Assembly: GCA_023433505.1 (NCBI GenBank)
Contig: JAEZCO010000030.1
Span: 1 to 64,000, forward strand
Source of the DNA: Bacillota bacterium
GTDB taxonomy: Bacteria > Bacillota > Clostridia > Acetivibrionales > DTU013
Direction of reading: 5' to 3'
DNA length: 64,000 bases
This document shows positions 1 through 9,880 of this stretch, in pieces. Both the position numbers and the translations under genes were made by a program. The notes beneath the pieces are model-generated. The model saw only the letters and a list, made by a program, of their open reading frames with translations, had not been told where the DNA came from and made no database searches. The number at the start of each line of letters is the position of its first letter. The first letter of the stretch is position 1.

Positions 1-1158
1 GAAAAGATAATTCTGCTACCGGAGGTTAACGGAAGCACGGCGGTATCGCAAATCAATGAAGAGGATTTCAATTCCCTGCTGGAGAATGCAATATCTGATG
101 AAAACGGCAAAAAGACAGTTGTCATGAAAGTGAATGAAGCAGAAGGCTGCACGGAGTACCGGCAAAAAATCCCTGCCTCCATATTTGCAGCCTTGAACAG
201 TGATATGAAAATCCGGATGGAAACACCGCTGGGGACCATCGGGATCCAGGGTGATATGTTTAAAGCGGGTGAAATCAATAAGGTGTCAAAAGTTGAGATC
301 GGCCTGGCAATTGGCGATACTTCAAACCTCAATGAAGATCTAAAGAATAAGATCGGCAATCGGCCTGTGATTGAGCTCAGCGCGTCCATTGACGGCAAAA
401 AAACAGACTGGAAGAATTCCGATGCGCCTGTTACGGTGTCTATTGACTACAAACCCACAGCGGAGGAGCTAAAGGATCCGGACCATATCGTTGTATGGTA
501 TATTGACGGAAACGGAGGGGTAAATGCCGTGCCAAGCGGCAGGTACAATGAAAAGACCGGCAAGGTAGTGTTTACAGCGACTCATTTCAGCCAATATGCT
601 GTCGTATCCGAGTATAGTAAATTCAGTGATGTTGCAGACTTCAAGTGGGCGGAGAAGGAAATCGGCGCAATGGCCTCCAAAGGTGTTATCGGCACTTCGG
701 ACAGCGGCCGTTTCAGCCCGGGTGCATATATCACAAGAGCGGAATTCATCAGCTATATTGTCCGGGCACTGGGACTATCCGCAGAATCTGACAGTAATTT
801 CAGCGATGTGAAGTCCGGCGACGCCTATTATGAACCCATCGGAACGGCAAAGAGCCTGGGCATTACCCAAGGCACGGGGCAGAATAAATTCGGCCCGGGA
901 CTGGAAATTTCCAGGCAGGATATGATGGTAATTGTTGAGAAAGCGTTAAGGGTGGCAAATAAGCTTGCGGCAAACAGCGTAACAAGCAATTTGAGCGAAT
1001 TTACCGACAGGTCGGCAATTGCCGGATATGCGCTTGAAAGTGTCGCTGTGCTTGTCGGAAATGATATAGTCAAAGGCGACGGAAAAAGAATCGATCCAAA
1101 GGGAAAAGTGACAAAGGCACAGAGCGCCGTCATCGCATACAGGATTTATAAAAAGTAG
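1..1158 (+). CDS. SLH-domain surface protein, C-terminal part (5' end outside window)
   Basis: The frame is open from base 1, so this is the last 385 residues of a longer protein; the first ATG at 124 is internal. Residues about 1-200 form a beta-rich region that often precedes SLH repeats. Three SLH repeats follow at about 208-255, 267-315 and 331-385. The first two begin FSDV and carry the usual R-A/Q-(E/D) stretch (ITRAEF, ISRQDM); the third is more divergent. SLH repeats bind pyruvylated secondary cell-wall polymer, so the protein should be non-covalently attached to the cell surface. What the missing N-terminus does cannot be told. A hairpin terminator follows the stop. The SLH assignment is sure; the function is not. 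Confidence 0.9.
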   Translation, partial: EKIILLPEVNGSTAVSQINEEDFNSLLENAISDENGKKTVVMKVNEAEGCTEYRQKIPASIFAALNSDMKIRMETPLGTIGIQGDMFKAGEINKVSKVEIGLAIGDTSNLNEDLKNKIGNRPVIELSASIDGKKTDWKNSDAPVTVSIDYKPTAEELKDPDHIVVWYIDGNGGVNAVPSGRYNEKTGKVVFTATHFSQYAVVSEYSKFSDVADFKWAEKEIGAMASKGVIGTSDSGRFSPGAYITRAEFISYIVRALGLSAESDSNFSDVKSGDAYYEPIGTAKSLGITQGTGQNKFGPGLEISRQDMMVIVEKALRVANKLAANSVTSNLSEFTDRSAIAGYALESVAVLVGNDIVKGDGKRIDPKGKVTKAQSAVIAYRIYKK

Positions 1159-1179
1159 CAGACAGAGTTCAATTTATGA

Positions 1180-1214
1180 CAGCAGGGGGACTCTATACGA
1201 ATCTCCCTGCTTTT
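1180..1214 (+). terminator. Rho-independent terminator after the SLH gene
   Basis: The arms AGCAGGGGGA and TCTCCCTGCT form a stem followed by TTTT, directly after the stop codon at 1158. Confidence 0.75.
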
Positions 1215-1295
1215 CATACTTAGAGTAGTTCAAACCGGACATTAAAACTGTATTTATTTTTGCTTAAAAAGGTATATTGAAAATGAGGTAATTGT

Positions 1296-2156
1296 ATGAT
1301 TGTTGACTGCCATAACCATCCCGATTGGCATGGACACAACCTGGAGGCTTTCCTGGAGAACATGTCCAAGTACAATATTGATGTAACCTGGCTTCTTAGC
1401 TGGGAAGCGCCAATAGATGAATATGACCCGGTATATACTTCCGTGGTTCCCGATTCCGGTCCCCAGGGACCGATCCCTTTCGCAAGATGCATATCCTACG
1501 CCGAGCGTGCTCCTGGAAAATTTGTTCTCGGCTATGCGCCGGATCCAAGAAGACCGGGTGCAATAGACCGGATGAAGGCTGCAATGAGGATCTACGGAGT
1601 ACGTATATATGGGGAGTTAAAGCTTAGAATGATGTATGACAACCCTGATGCAATAAGGATGTACCGTTTTTGCGGTGAGAATGGCGTGCCTGTTCAGGTA
1701 CATATTGACTATGAGTACGAAACGGGGGTGGAATATCCGAGGGCAAGCTGGTGGTATGGAGGGGGAATAGAGGCCTTTGAACGCGCTGTGAAGGCATGCC
1801 CTGAAACAATCTTTCTGGGTCATGCGCCCGGCTTTTGGGCCCATATATCAAATGATGAGCAGTATCTAACCAACCCTTACCCTGACGGAGAGGTCGTGCC
1901 CGGAGGAAAGCTGGTAAGCATGCTGCGTACTTACCCAAACTTATATTGCGATATTTCTGCAGGGTCGGGCATCAAATCAATGCAGAGAGACATCAAGTTT
2001 GCCGGAACATTTTTACTGGAGTTTCAAGACAGGATACTCTATGCAAGAGATGACTTTGACAATGCGCATCAGGATTTTTTAAACAGCATGGAATTGCCGG
2101 ACAATGTTTTGAAAAAAATATATTCAGGAAATGCATTAAAGCTTGTACCCGTATAG
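1296..2156 (+). CDS. Amidohydrolase family protein (TIM barrel, amidohydrolase 2 type)
   Basis: A 286-residue protein of the metal-dependent amidohydrolase/decarboxylase fold. The N-terminus has the metal motif H-x-H (DCHNH, H6 and H8). A later histidine lies in the LGHAPG motif, and an Asp-rich ARDDFD segment near the C-terminus fits the last metal ligand. A GAGGTAAT-like ribosome site precedes ATG 1296. It is followed by 400 bp of noncoding DNA and so looks monocistronic. Family members hydrolyse or decarboxylate small cyclic or aromatic substrates; the substrate here is unknown. It is distantly similar in fold to the two amidohydrolase-like proteins at 11.2-12.8 kb. Confidence 0.8.
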   Translation: MIVDCHNHPDWHGHNLEAFLENMSKYNIDVTWLLSWEAPIDEYDPVYTSVVPDSGPQGPIPFARCISYAERAPGKFVLGYAPDPRRPGAIDRMKAAMRIYGVRIYGELKLRMMYDNPDAIRMYRFCGENGVPVQVHIDYEYETGVEYPRASWWYGGGIEAFERAVKACPETIFLGHAPGFWAHISNDEQYLTNPYPDGEVVPGGKLVSMLRTYPNLYCDISAGSGIKSMQRDIKFAGTFLLEFQDRILYARDDFDNAHQDFLNSMELPDNVLKKIYSGNALKLVPV

Positions 2157-2557
2157 GTATTGTGGTGATCGGTATTGATAGTGTTTTCAACACAAAAGCG
2201 GATGAAGATAGCAGGTTATTCTGTTATATGACAGACACTGGCGGCAGCGGCAATAAGACATTGGTATGTACAATTGTTAGTTCGATATGTATAAATGTTT
2301 GATTATCTTCCGTTTTATTCTTACGATTGCCGGAAGCATTAAAAAATATATAATATTTTGCTATACAGCTTGAGCGGAATCTGTTGTAGAATATTTGTAT
2401 TGATACGATGATCAAAATGCGGGGCGCGGTTGACCTCATGAATTTACTTATGGTATTAATTAATATTCTATACTAAAGGCAGGGGATACGTCACTCTCAC
2501 TGGAGACTCAGGTGCTGAGAAATGTTTCTTTTGTAAATAAAGGAGTGTATTTATCGG
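2157..2557. other. Intergenic region upstream of the Lpl-type transporter operon
   Basis: This is 401 bp of AT-rich DNA without a credible gene. It holds a possible sigma-A promoter (2327-2354). The rest presumably carries the control region for the transporter genes; I recognise no riboswitch in it. Confidence 0.5.
2327..2354 (+). promoter_or_regulatory. Possible sigma-A promoter for the transporter operon
   Basis: TTGCCG, a 16 bp spacer and TATAAT, about 200 bp before the permease start. The -10 is perfect and the -35 is weak. Confidence 0.35.
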
Positions 2558-3523
2558 ATGAGCAGTAATGCAATCCCCGAAAAGATGACGGAACATTCGT
2601 TTAAAAGTTCTGAATCATTATGGCGGCAGGTCCTGAAATACAGATATTTCTATATCATGTTCCTGCCGGCATTTATCATGTTTGTATTGTTTTCCTATGT
2701 ACCCATGTATGGTATACAGCTTGCATTCAAGGATTTGAACTTTTCTAAAGGGATAATGGGAAGTCCATGGACCTCGATGCATGGATTAAAACATTTTTAT
2801 GATTTGATAAACAACTCGGAATTTGGCAGAGCTTTCATAAATACCCTTGTAATAAGTCTGCAGAGAATTGTATTTCAATTTCCGGTCCCCATCATTCTTG
2901 CCTTATTGATCAATGAAATACAAAGAGACCGTTTCAAAAGAATCGTCCAGACGATACTTACTTTTCCTCACTTCCTTTCCTGGATTGTTGTAACCGGAAT
3001 ATTTTTTAATTTATTGAGTGATGCAGGTGTTTTAAATGAGATAATTAATGTCTTCGGCGGAGAAAAAGTTCATCTTCTTACGCAGGCATCAACCTTCAGA
3101 GCTTTCCTTTATACGACACACATCTGGAAAGAAGCCGGTTGGGGGACAATAATATATCTTGCGGCTATATCCGGTATAAATTCAGAGCTATATGAGGCTG
3201 CTATAGTGGATGGGGCAAAAAGATTTCAGCTTACCCGGTATATTACGTGGCCTGCGATCGTATCTGTCATTGGCGTAATGCTGGTCCTTGCCTTATCCAG
3301 CATCATGAATGCAGGCTTCGACCAGATATTCAACATGTATAATCCCGCTGTCTATGCTCAGGCGGATATTATTGATACCTATATATACAGACGTACCTTT
3401 GTGACCGGACTGGATTTTGCATCATCGACTGCCATAGGCCTGTTCAAATCGGTCATCAACTTCATTATGCTGTATGCCGGGAATATGATTGTCCGTAAAG
3501 CGACCGGCAAAGGTATTTATTAG
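2558..3523 (+). CDS. Sugar ABC transporter permease, LplB/YteP type
   Basis: A 321-residue integral membrane protein with about six hydrophobic segments, the first around residues 30-52. The binding-protein-dependent permease loop is present (EAAIVDGAKRFQ, the EAA...G motif that contacts the ATPase). It is the first subunit of a carbohydrate importer of the Lpl/Ytc family. The start has an AAGGAG site ten bases upstream. The second permease and the binding lipoprotein follow on the same strand. No ATPase gene is in the cluster, which is normal because these systems share an MsmX-like ATPase encoded elsewhere. The imported sugar is probably an oligosaccharide, judged from the GH20 gene downstream; that is inference. 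Confidence 0.9.
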   Translation: MSSNAIPEKMTEHSFKSSESLWRQVLKYRYFYIMFLPAFIMFVLFSYVPMYGIQLAFKDLNFSKGIMGSPWTSMHGLKHFYDLINNSEFGRAFINTLVISLQRIVFQFPVPIILALLINEIQRDRFKRIVQTILTFPHFLSWIVVTGIFFNLLSDAGVLNEIINVFGGEKVHLLTQASTFRAFLYTTHIWKEAGWGTIIYLAAISGINSELYEAAIVDGAKRFQLTRYITWPAIVSVIGVMLVLALSSIMNAGFDQIFNMYNPAVYAQADIIDTYIYRRTFVTGLDFASSTAIGLFKSVINFIMLYAGNMIVRKATGKGIY

Positions 3524-3575
3524 AGCGGGAAATGTCCCCGTTTTCAGGGGCGAACCATTTGAGAAGGAGCGAACA

Positions 3576-4475
3576 ATGAAATATTCACTTTTAAAGCAGG
3601 GAAAAAATAATATTAATGTTTTCGATGGATTCAATAACTCTCTGATGGTAGTGTTTGCGTTTATTACTTTATTTCCGCTGTACTATGTTATACTTATTTC
3701 CCTTGCAGATTATAGTGCGGTACAGAAGCAATTGATCTATATACTTCCCACAACCTTTAACCTCGAGGCCTATAAGTTGGTATTCGGCGAGAAACTGTTT
3801 ACTAACGCCTTACTTGTGTCGGTTTTCATTACGGTTTTCGGGACCGCTTTAAGCATGTTCCTGTCGACAGCGGCTTCCTATGCTTTATCCAAAAAGTTTG
3901 TGCCGGGGCAAAAGATCATGTTTACATTGATTCTTATCCCCATGTTCTTTGGCGGCGGATTGATCCCCTACTATCTTATGATTAAGAATCTGCATCTCAT
4001 TGATAAGATATGGGTGTTGATACTTCCCGGCGCAGTTAATACATTTTATCTCATCCTCCTGAAGAATTTCTTTGAGGACCTGCCTGTGAGCATTGAGGAA
4101 TCGGCCAAGATCGACGGTGCAAATGACCTGTATATTCTTTATCGGATTGTCCTGCCTACATCAGCTCCGGTAATAGCGACAATATCACTGTTCTATGCAG
4201 TGGACAGATGGAATGAATATTATGATGCTCTCTTATTTATAACAAACCGCAACCTATATCCGCTTCAGCTTGTTTTGAGGGAGGCGATCCTCGACTTCAC
4301 CCAAATAATGGCAAGCAGCATCGGGGCGCAGATCGCGCAGAGCAACAGGGCGCCCTATACAAAGGGGCTTCAGATGGCAATAATCGTGATTTCAACGATT
4401 CCCATATTTTGCGTGTATCCTTTTCTTCAAAAACATTTTACGAAAGGAATTATGTTGGGAGCTATAAAGGAATGA
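3576..4475 (+). CDS. Sugar ABC transporter permease, LplC/YtcP type
   Basis: A 299-residue membrane protein, second permease of the carbohydrate importer. It has hydrophobic segments throughout and the cytoplasmic EAA loop (EESAKIDGANDLYI). ATG 3576 is chosen over an upstream in-frame start because GAGAAGGAG lies just before it and the protein then begins at the usual place for the family. The gene follows the first permease by about 50 bp. It ends with the typical family C-terminus (FTKGIMLGAIKE). Confidence 0.9.
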   Translation: MKYSLLKQGKNNINVFDGFNNSLMVVFAFITLFPLYYVILISLADYSAVQKQLIYILPTTFNLEAYKLVFGEKLFTNALLVSVFITVFGTALSMFLSTAASYALSKKFVPGQKIMFTLILIPMFFGGGLIPYYLMIKNLHLIDKIWVLILPGAVNTFYLILLKNFFEDLPVSIEESAKIDGANDLYILYRIVLPTSAPVIATISLFYAVDRWNEYYDALLFITNRNLYPLQLVLREAILDFTQIMASSIGAQIAQSNRAPYTKGLQMAIIVISTIPIFCVYPFLQKHFTKGIMLGAIKE

Positions 4476-4525
4476 GAGGTAAAATTTAAAGTAAATATTT
4501 GGAGATTGTTAGAGGTGCGAGAAAT

Positions 4526-4565
4526 AGCTCAGGCCTCAAAACATAGACTTCGGAAGCCCTGAGGG
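4526..4565 (+). promoter_or_regulatory. Intergenic hairpin between permease and binding-protein genes
   Basis: CTCAGGC and GCCCTGAG form a stem with no T-run. Such hairpins before binding-protein genes commonly stabilise or partly uncouple the mRNA so that the binding protein is made in excess. The stem is seen; the role is inferred. Confidence 0.4.
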
Positions 4566-4605
4566 TTTGCGAGAGCATCAATATATATAACAGGAGGGTA
4601 AAGTT

Positions 4606-6270
4606 ATGAGAAACCTTAAAAGGATTGTTGTACTGTTAATGGCTGCAACAATGATTTTCACGGCACTTGCAGGTTGTGGATCCCAAAGCGGAGACAGCAC
4701 TGCAGCGACATCCGGGACTGCAGCGTCTGCAGAGAATGCAACAACGGCACCATCCGATCCGCTGGCGGACCCGATGGAAATCAGCTTCGCAATGTGGGAT
4801 ATCGGGCAAGCCCTGGTAGACGGCGAAGATGAGGTAAGGGACACATTGTACAAGAAACTGAACATTACGATCAAGCCTGTAAACACCACGTGGGATGATT
4901 ATACCCAAAAAATACAGGTCTGGGCAGCATCGGATCAATTACCGGATATGTTTGCCATCGATGTCGTAGGTACTCAGAATTACAAGAACTGGATTGATCA
5001 GGGCATAGTACAGTCATTGCCGGATGACCTTTCCCAATATCCTGAACTGCAGAAGAGGATGAATGGCAGCGGAATGGAAATCTACAAATATCCAGTGAAT
5101 GATCCGAAGGGGAAATTCTATGCAGTACCGAGAATCAGCAGCTTCTCGTCGGATGAATGGGCTAACAATGTCGGCGTCATGCTGAGGAAAGACTGGATGG
5201 CCAATGTGGGCGTCACAAAAGAACCCGAAAATATGGATGAGTTTATCGCATTGATGAAGGCATTTGTGGACAATGATCCGGACAAAAACAATAAAAAAGA
5301 TACCATTGGATTGACTTGTTTCAGTGCGGACTGGCTTTCGTGGTTTTTTGGCGCATATGAGCCGGGCATGCTTGGCGGTGCGACTAATTGGATAAGAGAT
5401 GCTGAAAATCCGGGCAAGTGGATTCCTGCATTCATGTCAAAGAATACCCTCGAAGGATTGAAGGCAATAAAAAGGCTATATGACGCAGGCGGATTGGACA
5501 GGGATTTTGCAGCTATAAAAGCGGAAGAGGGAGAAGACAAATTTGCTTCAAATAAGGCAGGCGCTTACTCACATGATGTTACACCGGGCACATTGAAGTA
5601 CCTGAGCGATAAATATATAAAGAATTACCCGGATAAGAAGTTTGCGGATGCCATTGTTTTACTTAAACCTTTCAAAAATGTCAACGACGGACAATATTAC
5701 AGGTATATAGCCAATCCTGCATGGTCGGAGACGTATATCAATGCAAAGGTTGACGCAAAGAAGGTTGACAGGATTATGAGATTGTTTGATTATGTTATCG
5801 GAGACGAAGGCTATAACCTGATTCACTTTGGAATCGAGGGTAAGGATTGGAAAAAAGAAGGCGATAAGGTCGTACTCACTCCTCAGGTGGATGCAGCAGG
5901 CGCCATCATAAATATCACTACCCTTTATCCCTTCACGAAAGCCGGTTTTATAGCTGAATGGAGCGGTACGCATCAATATACCAATCCTTCAACGACACCT
6001 GAACTTCAGACAATGTCCAAAGACTTGAATGATTGGCTGCTTGCCAATGCCAAGGCTGAACCCATCGATTTGAGATTGCCTCAATTTGACTTAGCCGACA
6101 AGGACAAGGCAGTATCAAGTAAATTCTTTGCTGAAATGGTCATACAGTGTGTTATGAGCAATGACATAGAGAAGACCTGGAAGGATATTGTGAATACGCA
6201 GCGCGTTAACGGATATGATAAGCTTATAGATGAAACAAATGCAGAGTGTGCCAGACTGGGAATAAAATAA
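4606..6270 (+). CDS. Extracellular solute-binding lipoprotein, LplA family
   Basis: A 554-residue lipoprotein. A signal peptide of about 22 residues ends in the lipobox LAGC, so the mature protein is anchored to the outer face of the membrane by a diacylglyceryl cysteine. A Ser/Thr/Ala-rich linker follows. The rest is the large type-1 carbohydrate-binding fold of the LplA group (about 500-560 residues). It should deliver the sugar to the two permeases immediately upstream. A strong GGAGG site precedes ATG 4606. A hairpin terminator about 60 bp after the stop ends the transporter unit. Confidence 0.92.
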   Translation: MRNLKRIVVLLMAATMIFTALAGCGSQSGDSTAATSGTAASAENATTAPSDPLADPMEISFAMWDIGQALVDGEDEVRDTLYKKLNITIKPVNTTWDDYTQKIQVWAASDQLPDMFAIDVVGTQNYKNWIDQGIVQSLPDDLSQYPELQKRMNGSGMEIYKYPVNDPKGKFYAVPRISSFSSDEWANNVGVMLRKDWMANVGVTKEPENMDEFIALMKAFVDNDPDKNNKKDTIGLTCFSADWLSWFFGAYEPGMLGGATNWIRDAENPGKWIPAFMSKNTLEGLKAIKRLYDAGGLDRDFAAIKAEEGEDKFASNKAGAYSHDVTPGTLKYLSDKYIKNYPDKKFADAIVLLKPFKNVNDGQYYRYIANPAWSETYINAKVDAKKVDRIMRLFDYVIGDEGYNLIHFGIEGKDWKKEGDKVVLTPQVDAAGAIINITTLYPFTKAGFIAEWSGTHQYTNPSTTPELQTMSKDLNDWLLANAKAEPIDLRLPQFDLADKDKAVSSKFFAEMVIQCVMSNDIEKTWKDIVNTQRVNGYDKLIDETNAECARLGIK

Positions 6271-6327
6271 TTATGGAATGATGAAATATTTCCTGCAATT
6301 GAAAGGGAAAAGTACCTTTTTCAAAGA

Positions 6328-6359
6328 AGAAGCCATGCGGAAGCGCATAGCTTCTTTTT
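6328..6359 (+). terminator. Rho-independent terminator after the binding-protein gene
   Basis: AGAAGCCATGCG and CGCATAGCTTCT pair with one mismatch around a four-base loop, followed by a T-run. Confidence 0.85.
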
Positions 6360-6439
6360 CTACTTCTTTGAATTCAAGGACACGACACACCCATATCAGG
6401 CAGGGAAGCTTTGCTTGCTTAATGATTTTATGTTAATAT

Positions 6440-6466
6440 ATTATTATTATTATTATTATTATTATT
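6440..6466. repeat. (ATT)9 trinucleotide microsatellite
   Basis: Nine uninterrupted ATT units between the terminator and the sensor-kinase gene, about 65 bp before its start codon. The tract lies where the promoter of the two-component operon should be. Confidence 0.95.
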
Positions 6467-6532
6467 GAAAATTATTTATTAAAAAGCCGGATAGACAGCG
6501 TAATATTGCAGAAACGGGGAGGATATTATGAA

Positions 6533-8335
6533 ATGAGCTTGTTAAAAGGTATGCCAATAAGGTCTCAACTCTTTATCCTAGCTTTGGCGATATGTGTAAT
6601 AACATTTTGTATGTATATCATCACATATTCCCAGGTATCGAATGTCATCACACAGAATAACAATGAATATGTAGACAGCATAGTAACGCAGATAAAACAG
6701 ACAATATCACAGAACAGCAGTCTGATGGGCCGTATTCTGACAAATATCGCCTATAATGAAGCTGTCCAGAAATTTGTTTTAGAACGGAATGAATATAGAA
6801 GATACGAGGATATTAAGACGATCGACAATTTACTATACAACATACAGGAAATTCAGGATGGGATCATCGACATCGTTATTTTGGGTGAAAGCGGAAATAA
6901 CTATTTTCTAAAAGGCATGAACAGCGCGACCTACAAAATAGTAGAAAAGATGCCGTCAAATGTCAGCAATTATTATTCGGGCAAGGTACAAATATTTTAT
7001 ACGAATCAGCAAAAGAATTGTTTTATACTGACGACGCCTATCTATTCGATAATTACAAGTAATATGCAGGGCAAGAAGGTAGGGACTGCGGCAATCGTAT
7101 TCGACACAAAGGTATTGGGCCTTAAGGTGGATAAAAAATTTCAGTCTTCTTACACGAAGTTTTATTTGGTTGACCGTAATGATATCATTTATTCTAGCAA
7201 TGACCAGACAATATTGGCGAAAAACCTTGATCGCCTAATCGGAAAAAATAACGGTATGCCAAATCGTTCTGAAGGAAGCAGCATAAATGCATTTACGGCA
7301 GAGGATAAGGAGTGGATTGTCAAAGGGGACACGATCCCTGAAATCGGAGGGCGGATTGTAAGCGCCGTACCGAAGGATAAATTATTCGAAAATGTGTTGT
7401 GGATGAGAAAACTGACGGTTTTTATTTTTATTCTGGCTTTAATTGCTATCTCCATACCGTTTTTCATCATTACGAACAATATTGTTGACCCGTTGAAAAA
7501 AATGATGGAATTTATGTCTACCATCAAAAAGGACGATTTCAACAGTCTTAAGCAGAGAATAAAGCTTAAAGGCTATATTGAGATCGAGACCATGGCCTGC
7601 GAGTTCAACAAGCTTCTCGACAAGGTCACCGAATTGACGGACGGCCTTGTTGAAGCCAATACCAACCTATATGAAGCCAGACTTGCAAAAAACCGCTCCG
7701 AGCTTGCCTACCTTAAAAGTCAGATTAACCCGCATTTTCTCTATAATACCCTGGAAACGATGAAGGGAAGCGCAATCGAAGAGGGCGCCCCCAACACCAT
7801 GGAAATGACCAGGGCCCTTGGACAGATCTTCCGGTACAGTATCAAAGGGGATGATCTGGTCAAATTGTCCGATGAGTATGAAATCATCCGGTCCTACGTT
7901 AAAATACAGCAAATCCGCTTCAACGACAGAATAAAGGTGTGCTATGAATTCACCGACGAGGTGCTGTCCTATATCATTCCTAAAATGATTATCCAGCCGA
8001 TTGTTGAGAACGCGGTATTCCATGGACTTGAAGCAAAGCTTGGAAGCGGGAACCTCCTCATCGGAGGGGAAATAGCCGACGGGGATATTCTGAACCTATG
8101 GGTAAAAGATGATGGCGTAGGAATCGATAAACAAAAAATGGAGGAGATTAACCGGAGCTTATCGGATACCCGCGGAAAACAGGAGCTGCAATCCGACAAC
8201 CGGCACATGGGACTGTATAATGTAAATAACCGCATCCGGCTTGCATTCGGCGAGCAGTACGGACTGCGATTAATAAGCCGCATAGGGGCAGGCACTGAGG
8301 TAATCATGAAAATACCTGCAATTGGAGGTAATTAG
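6533..8335 (+). CDS. Sensor histidine kinase, YesM family
   Basis: A 600-residue membrane sensor. A transmembrane segment near residues 15-37 and another near 290-312 flank an extracellular sensor region of about 250 residues. A HAMP linker, a coiled segment and the His_kinase domain follow, with phospho-acceptor H401 in NPHFLYNTLE. The HATPase domain carries VENAVFHG and DDGVGI. ATG 6533 is preferred to the upstream TTG at 6506 because GGGGAGG lies ten bases before it. The response regulator starts six bases after the stop, so the two form one operon. By family precedent it senses a carbohydrate and controls the adjacent importer and hydrolases. Confidence 0.93.
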   Translation: MSLLKGMPIRSQLFILALAICVITFCMYIITYSQVSNVITQNNNEYVDSIVTQIKQTISQNSSLMGRILTNIAYNEAVQKFVLERNEYRRYEDIKTIDNLLYNIQEIQDGIIDIVILGESGNNYFLKGMNSATYKIVEKMPSNVSNYYSGKVQIFYTNQQKNCFILTTPIYSIITSNMQGKKVGTAAIVFDTKVLGLKVDKKFQSSYTKFYLVDRNDIIYSSNDQTILAKNLDRLIGKNNGMPNRSEGSSINAFTAEDKEWIVKGDTIPEIGGRIVSAVPKDKLFENVLWMRKLTVFIFILALIAISIPFFIITNNIVDPLKKMMEFMSTIKKDDFNSLKQRIKLKGYIEIETMACEFNKLLDKVTELTDGLVEANTNLYEARLAKNRSELAYLKSQINPHFLYNTLETMKGSAIEEGAPNTMEMTRALGQIFRYSIKGDDLVKLSDEYEIIRSYVKIQQIRFNDRIKVCYEFTDEVLSYIIPKMIIQPIVENAVFHGLEAKLGSGNLLIGGEIADGDILNLWVKDDGVGIDKQKMEEINRSLSDTRGKQELQSDNRHMGLYNVNNRIRLAFGEQYGLRLISRIGAGTEVIMKIPAIGGN

Positions 8336-8340
8336 TTAGT

Positions 8341-9783
8341 ATGTATAGGATGATTATTGCCGATGATGAACATCTTGTGGTAAAAAGTCTCAAAGCAAGC
8401 ATCGATTGGGGGAAATGTGGCTTCGAGGTAATAGGTGAGGCCTCCGACGGGATAGAAGCCTATGAGCTTATAATGCAGCTAAGGCCGGACATCGTCTTTG
8501 CAGATATACGGATGCCGGGCATGAACGGACTGGAGTTGATTAAAAAAATCAATGAACAGACAGACAATACGGTATTTGTAGTAATCAGCGGCTATGCAGA
8601 ATTTGCATATGCACAAAAGGCCATGAGCTACGGTGCTCTGGGATTCTGCCTGAAGCCCTTTGAAGAGAGTGAGCTGCTTACGGTTTTGAAAAAAGCTGCG
8701 GCAACCATTGAAAAAAATACGGTAAACATCGAGATGAGATTTTTGGCATTAATTGACGACTATTCTCCGGAAGGTCTAAGAAAAAAGAGGGAGTTGCTGA
8801 AAAGCCTCGGATATGGTTGGAATGACGAAAACGGGCTTGTCGTATTTATTTCAACCGGTGAAGGCAAATTGGAATTGGAAAGCGGCAAAAGACATATGGT
8901 CTTTCCTGCAGGTAAGGACAAGTATGCCTATCTTTTAAACAGCGACGCAGCCAAAAGAATAATTGCGGCCGTTGAAGGCGGGAAACTGCCAGGTGGGATA
9001 ATCAGTATAGGCGTGAGCAATGTCCATCCTTCTCCGGATTCGTTGGAAGCTGCAATCGCAGAAGCAGGCATGGCTGCCGAACAATACTTTTTGACCGGAG
9101 AGAAAGGCATATACCGGTATGCCTGCCCTGACACGGAAGCCCTTGAAGACCTTTTTCAGAAATTGGAAGAAGCGGTGATGAAAAAGGATATTCCGTTGGT
9201 TAAAAGGCTGCTGGAGCAATTCGAATACTCCTTTTCGCGGGGGATGTGCTATGTCAGCCATGCTTTCAAGGTCTACAACAGAATTGTTTATTCCTTCAGT
9301 ACGTCGAAATCTGAAAGGTATGATGATTTTATACTGAATTATGAGATGCTGATGTATTCCTTTAAAAGTGTCCATGAAATGCTGGATTACCTCAGGGACG
9401 TTATTATGGAGTATAGCGGAATAAATAAAGATTATGCCAGCCCGGATCAAAAAAACATGACGTTTAAAAATATCTTTAACTATATAAACGAGCATTTCTT
9501 AGAGAATATTTGCATCCGGGACATTTCACGGATGTTCAATGTAAACGCCAACTATGTCAGCCATCTCTTCAAAAAAGAAAAGGGGATCGCCTTCACCGAA
9601 TACATCTCGGATTTACGTATAAACTATGCCTACACGCTTCTCAAAACCACGGGGATATCCGTATCGGAGGTTGCGGAGAAAGCGGGCTTTAATGATTACT
9701 TTTATTTCGCGAGGGTTTTTAAAAAAGCCACGGGTAAAACACCTACCGCATTCAGAAATGAATACTGCGCGACAAAAACATGA
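8341..9783 (+). CDS. Response regulator, YesN family (receiver + AraC HTH)
   Basis: A 480-residue regulator. The N-terminal receiver domain has phospho-acceptor D55 in FADIRMPGMNG and a conserved K in CLKPF. A middle region of unassigned function follows. The C-terminus is a double helix-turn-helix AraC/XylS domain with the usual signature (GFNDYFYFARVFKKATGKTP). It is the partner of the kinase just upstream. Likely targets are the Lpl-type transporter and the hydrolase genes on either side. Its own gene is co-transcribed with the kinase. Confidence 0.93.
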   Translation: MYRMIIADDEHLVVKSLKASIDWGKCGFEVIGEASDGIEAYELIMQLRPDIVFADIRMPGMNGLELIKKINEQTDNTVFVVISGYAEFAYAQKAMSYGALGFCLKPFEESELLTVLKKAAATIEKNTVNIEMRFLALIDDYSPEGLRKKRELLKSLGYGWNDENGLVVFISTGEGKLELESGKRHMVFPAGKDKYAYLLNSDAAKRIIAAVEGGKLPGGIISIGVSNVHPSPDSLEAAIAEAGMAAEQYFLTGEKGIYRYACPDTEALEDLFQKLEEAVMKKDIPLVKRLLEQFEYSFSRGMCYVSHAFKVYNRIVYSFSTSKSERYDDFILNYEMLMYSFKSVHEMLDYLRDVIMEYSGINKDYASPDQKNMTFKNIFNYINEHFLENICIRDISRMFNVNANYVSHLFKKEKGIAFTEYISDLRINYAYTLLKTTGISVSEVAEKAGFNDYFYFARVFKKATGKTPTAFRNEYCATKT

Positions 9784-9880
9784 TATATCATGGAAAACAA
9801 TAAAATATTCGTCAAATAGTATGAGAATTATATTATTCAGTCTTTTATAATTAAAGTAAAAACGATGGGGTAAAAGGGGT

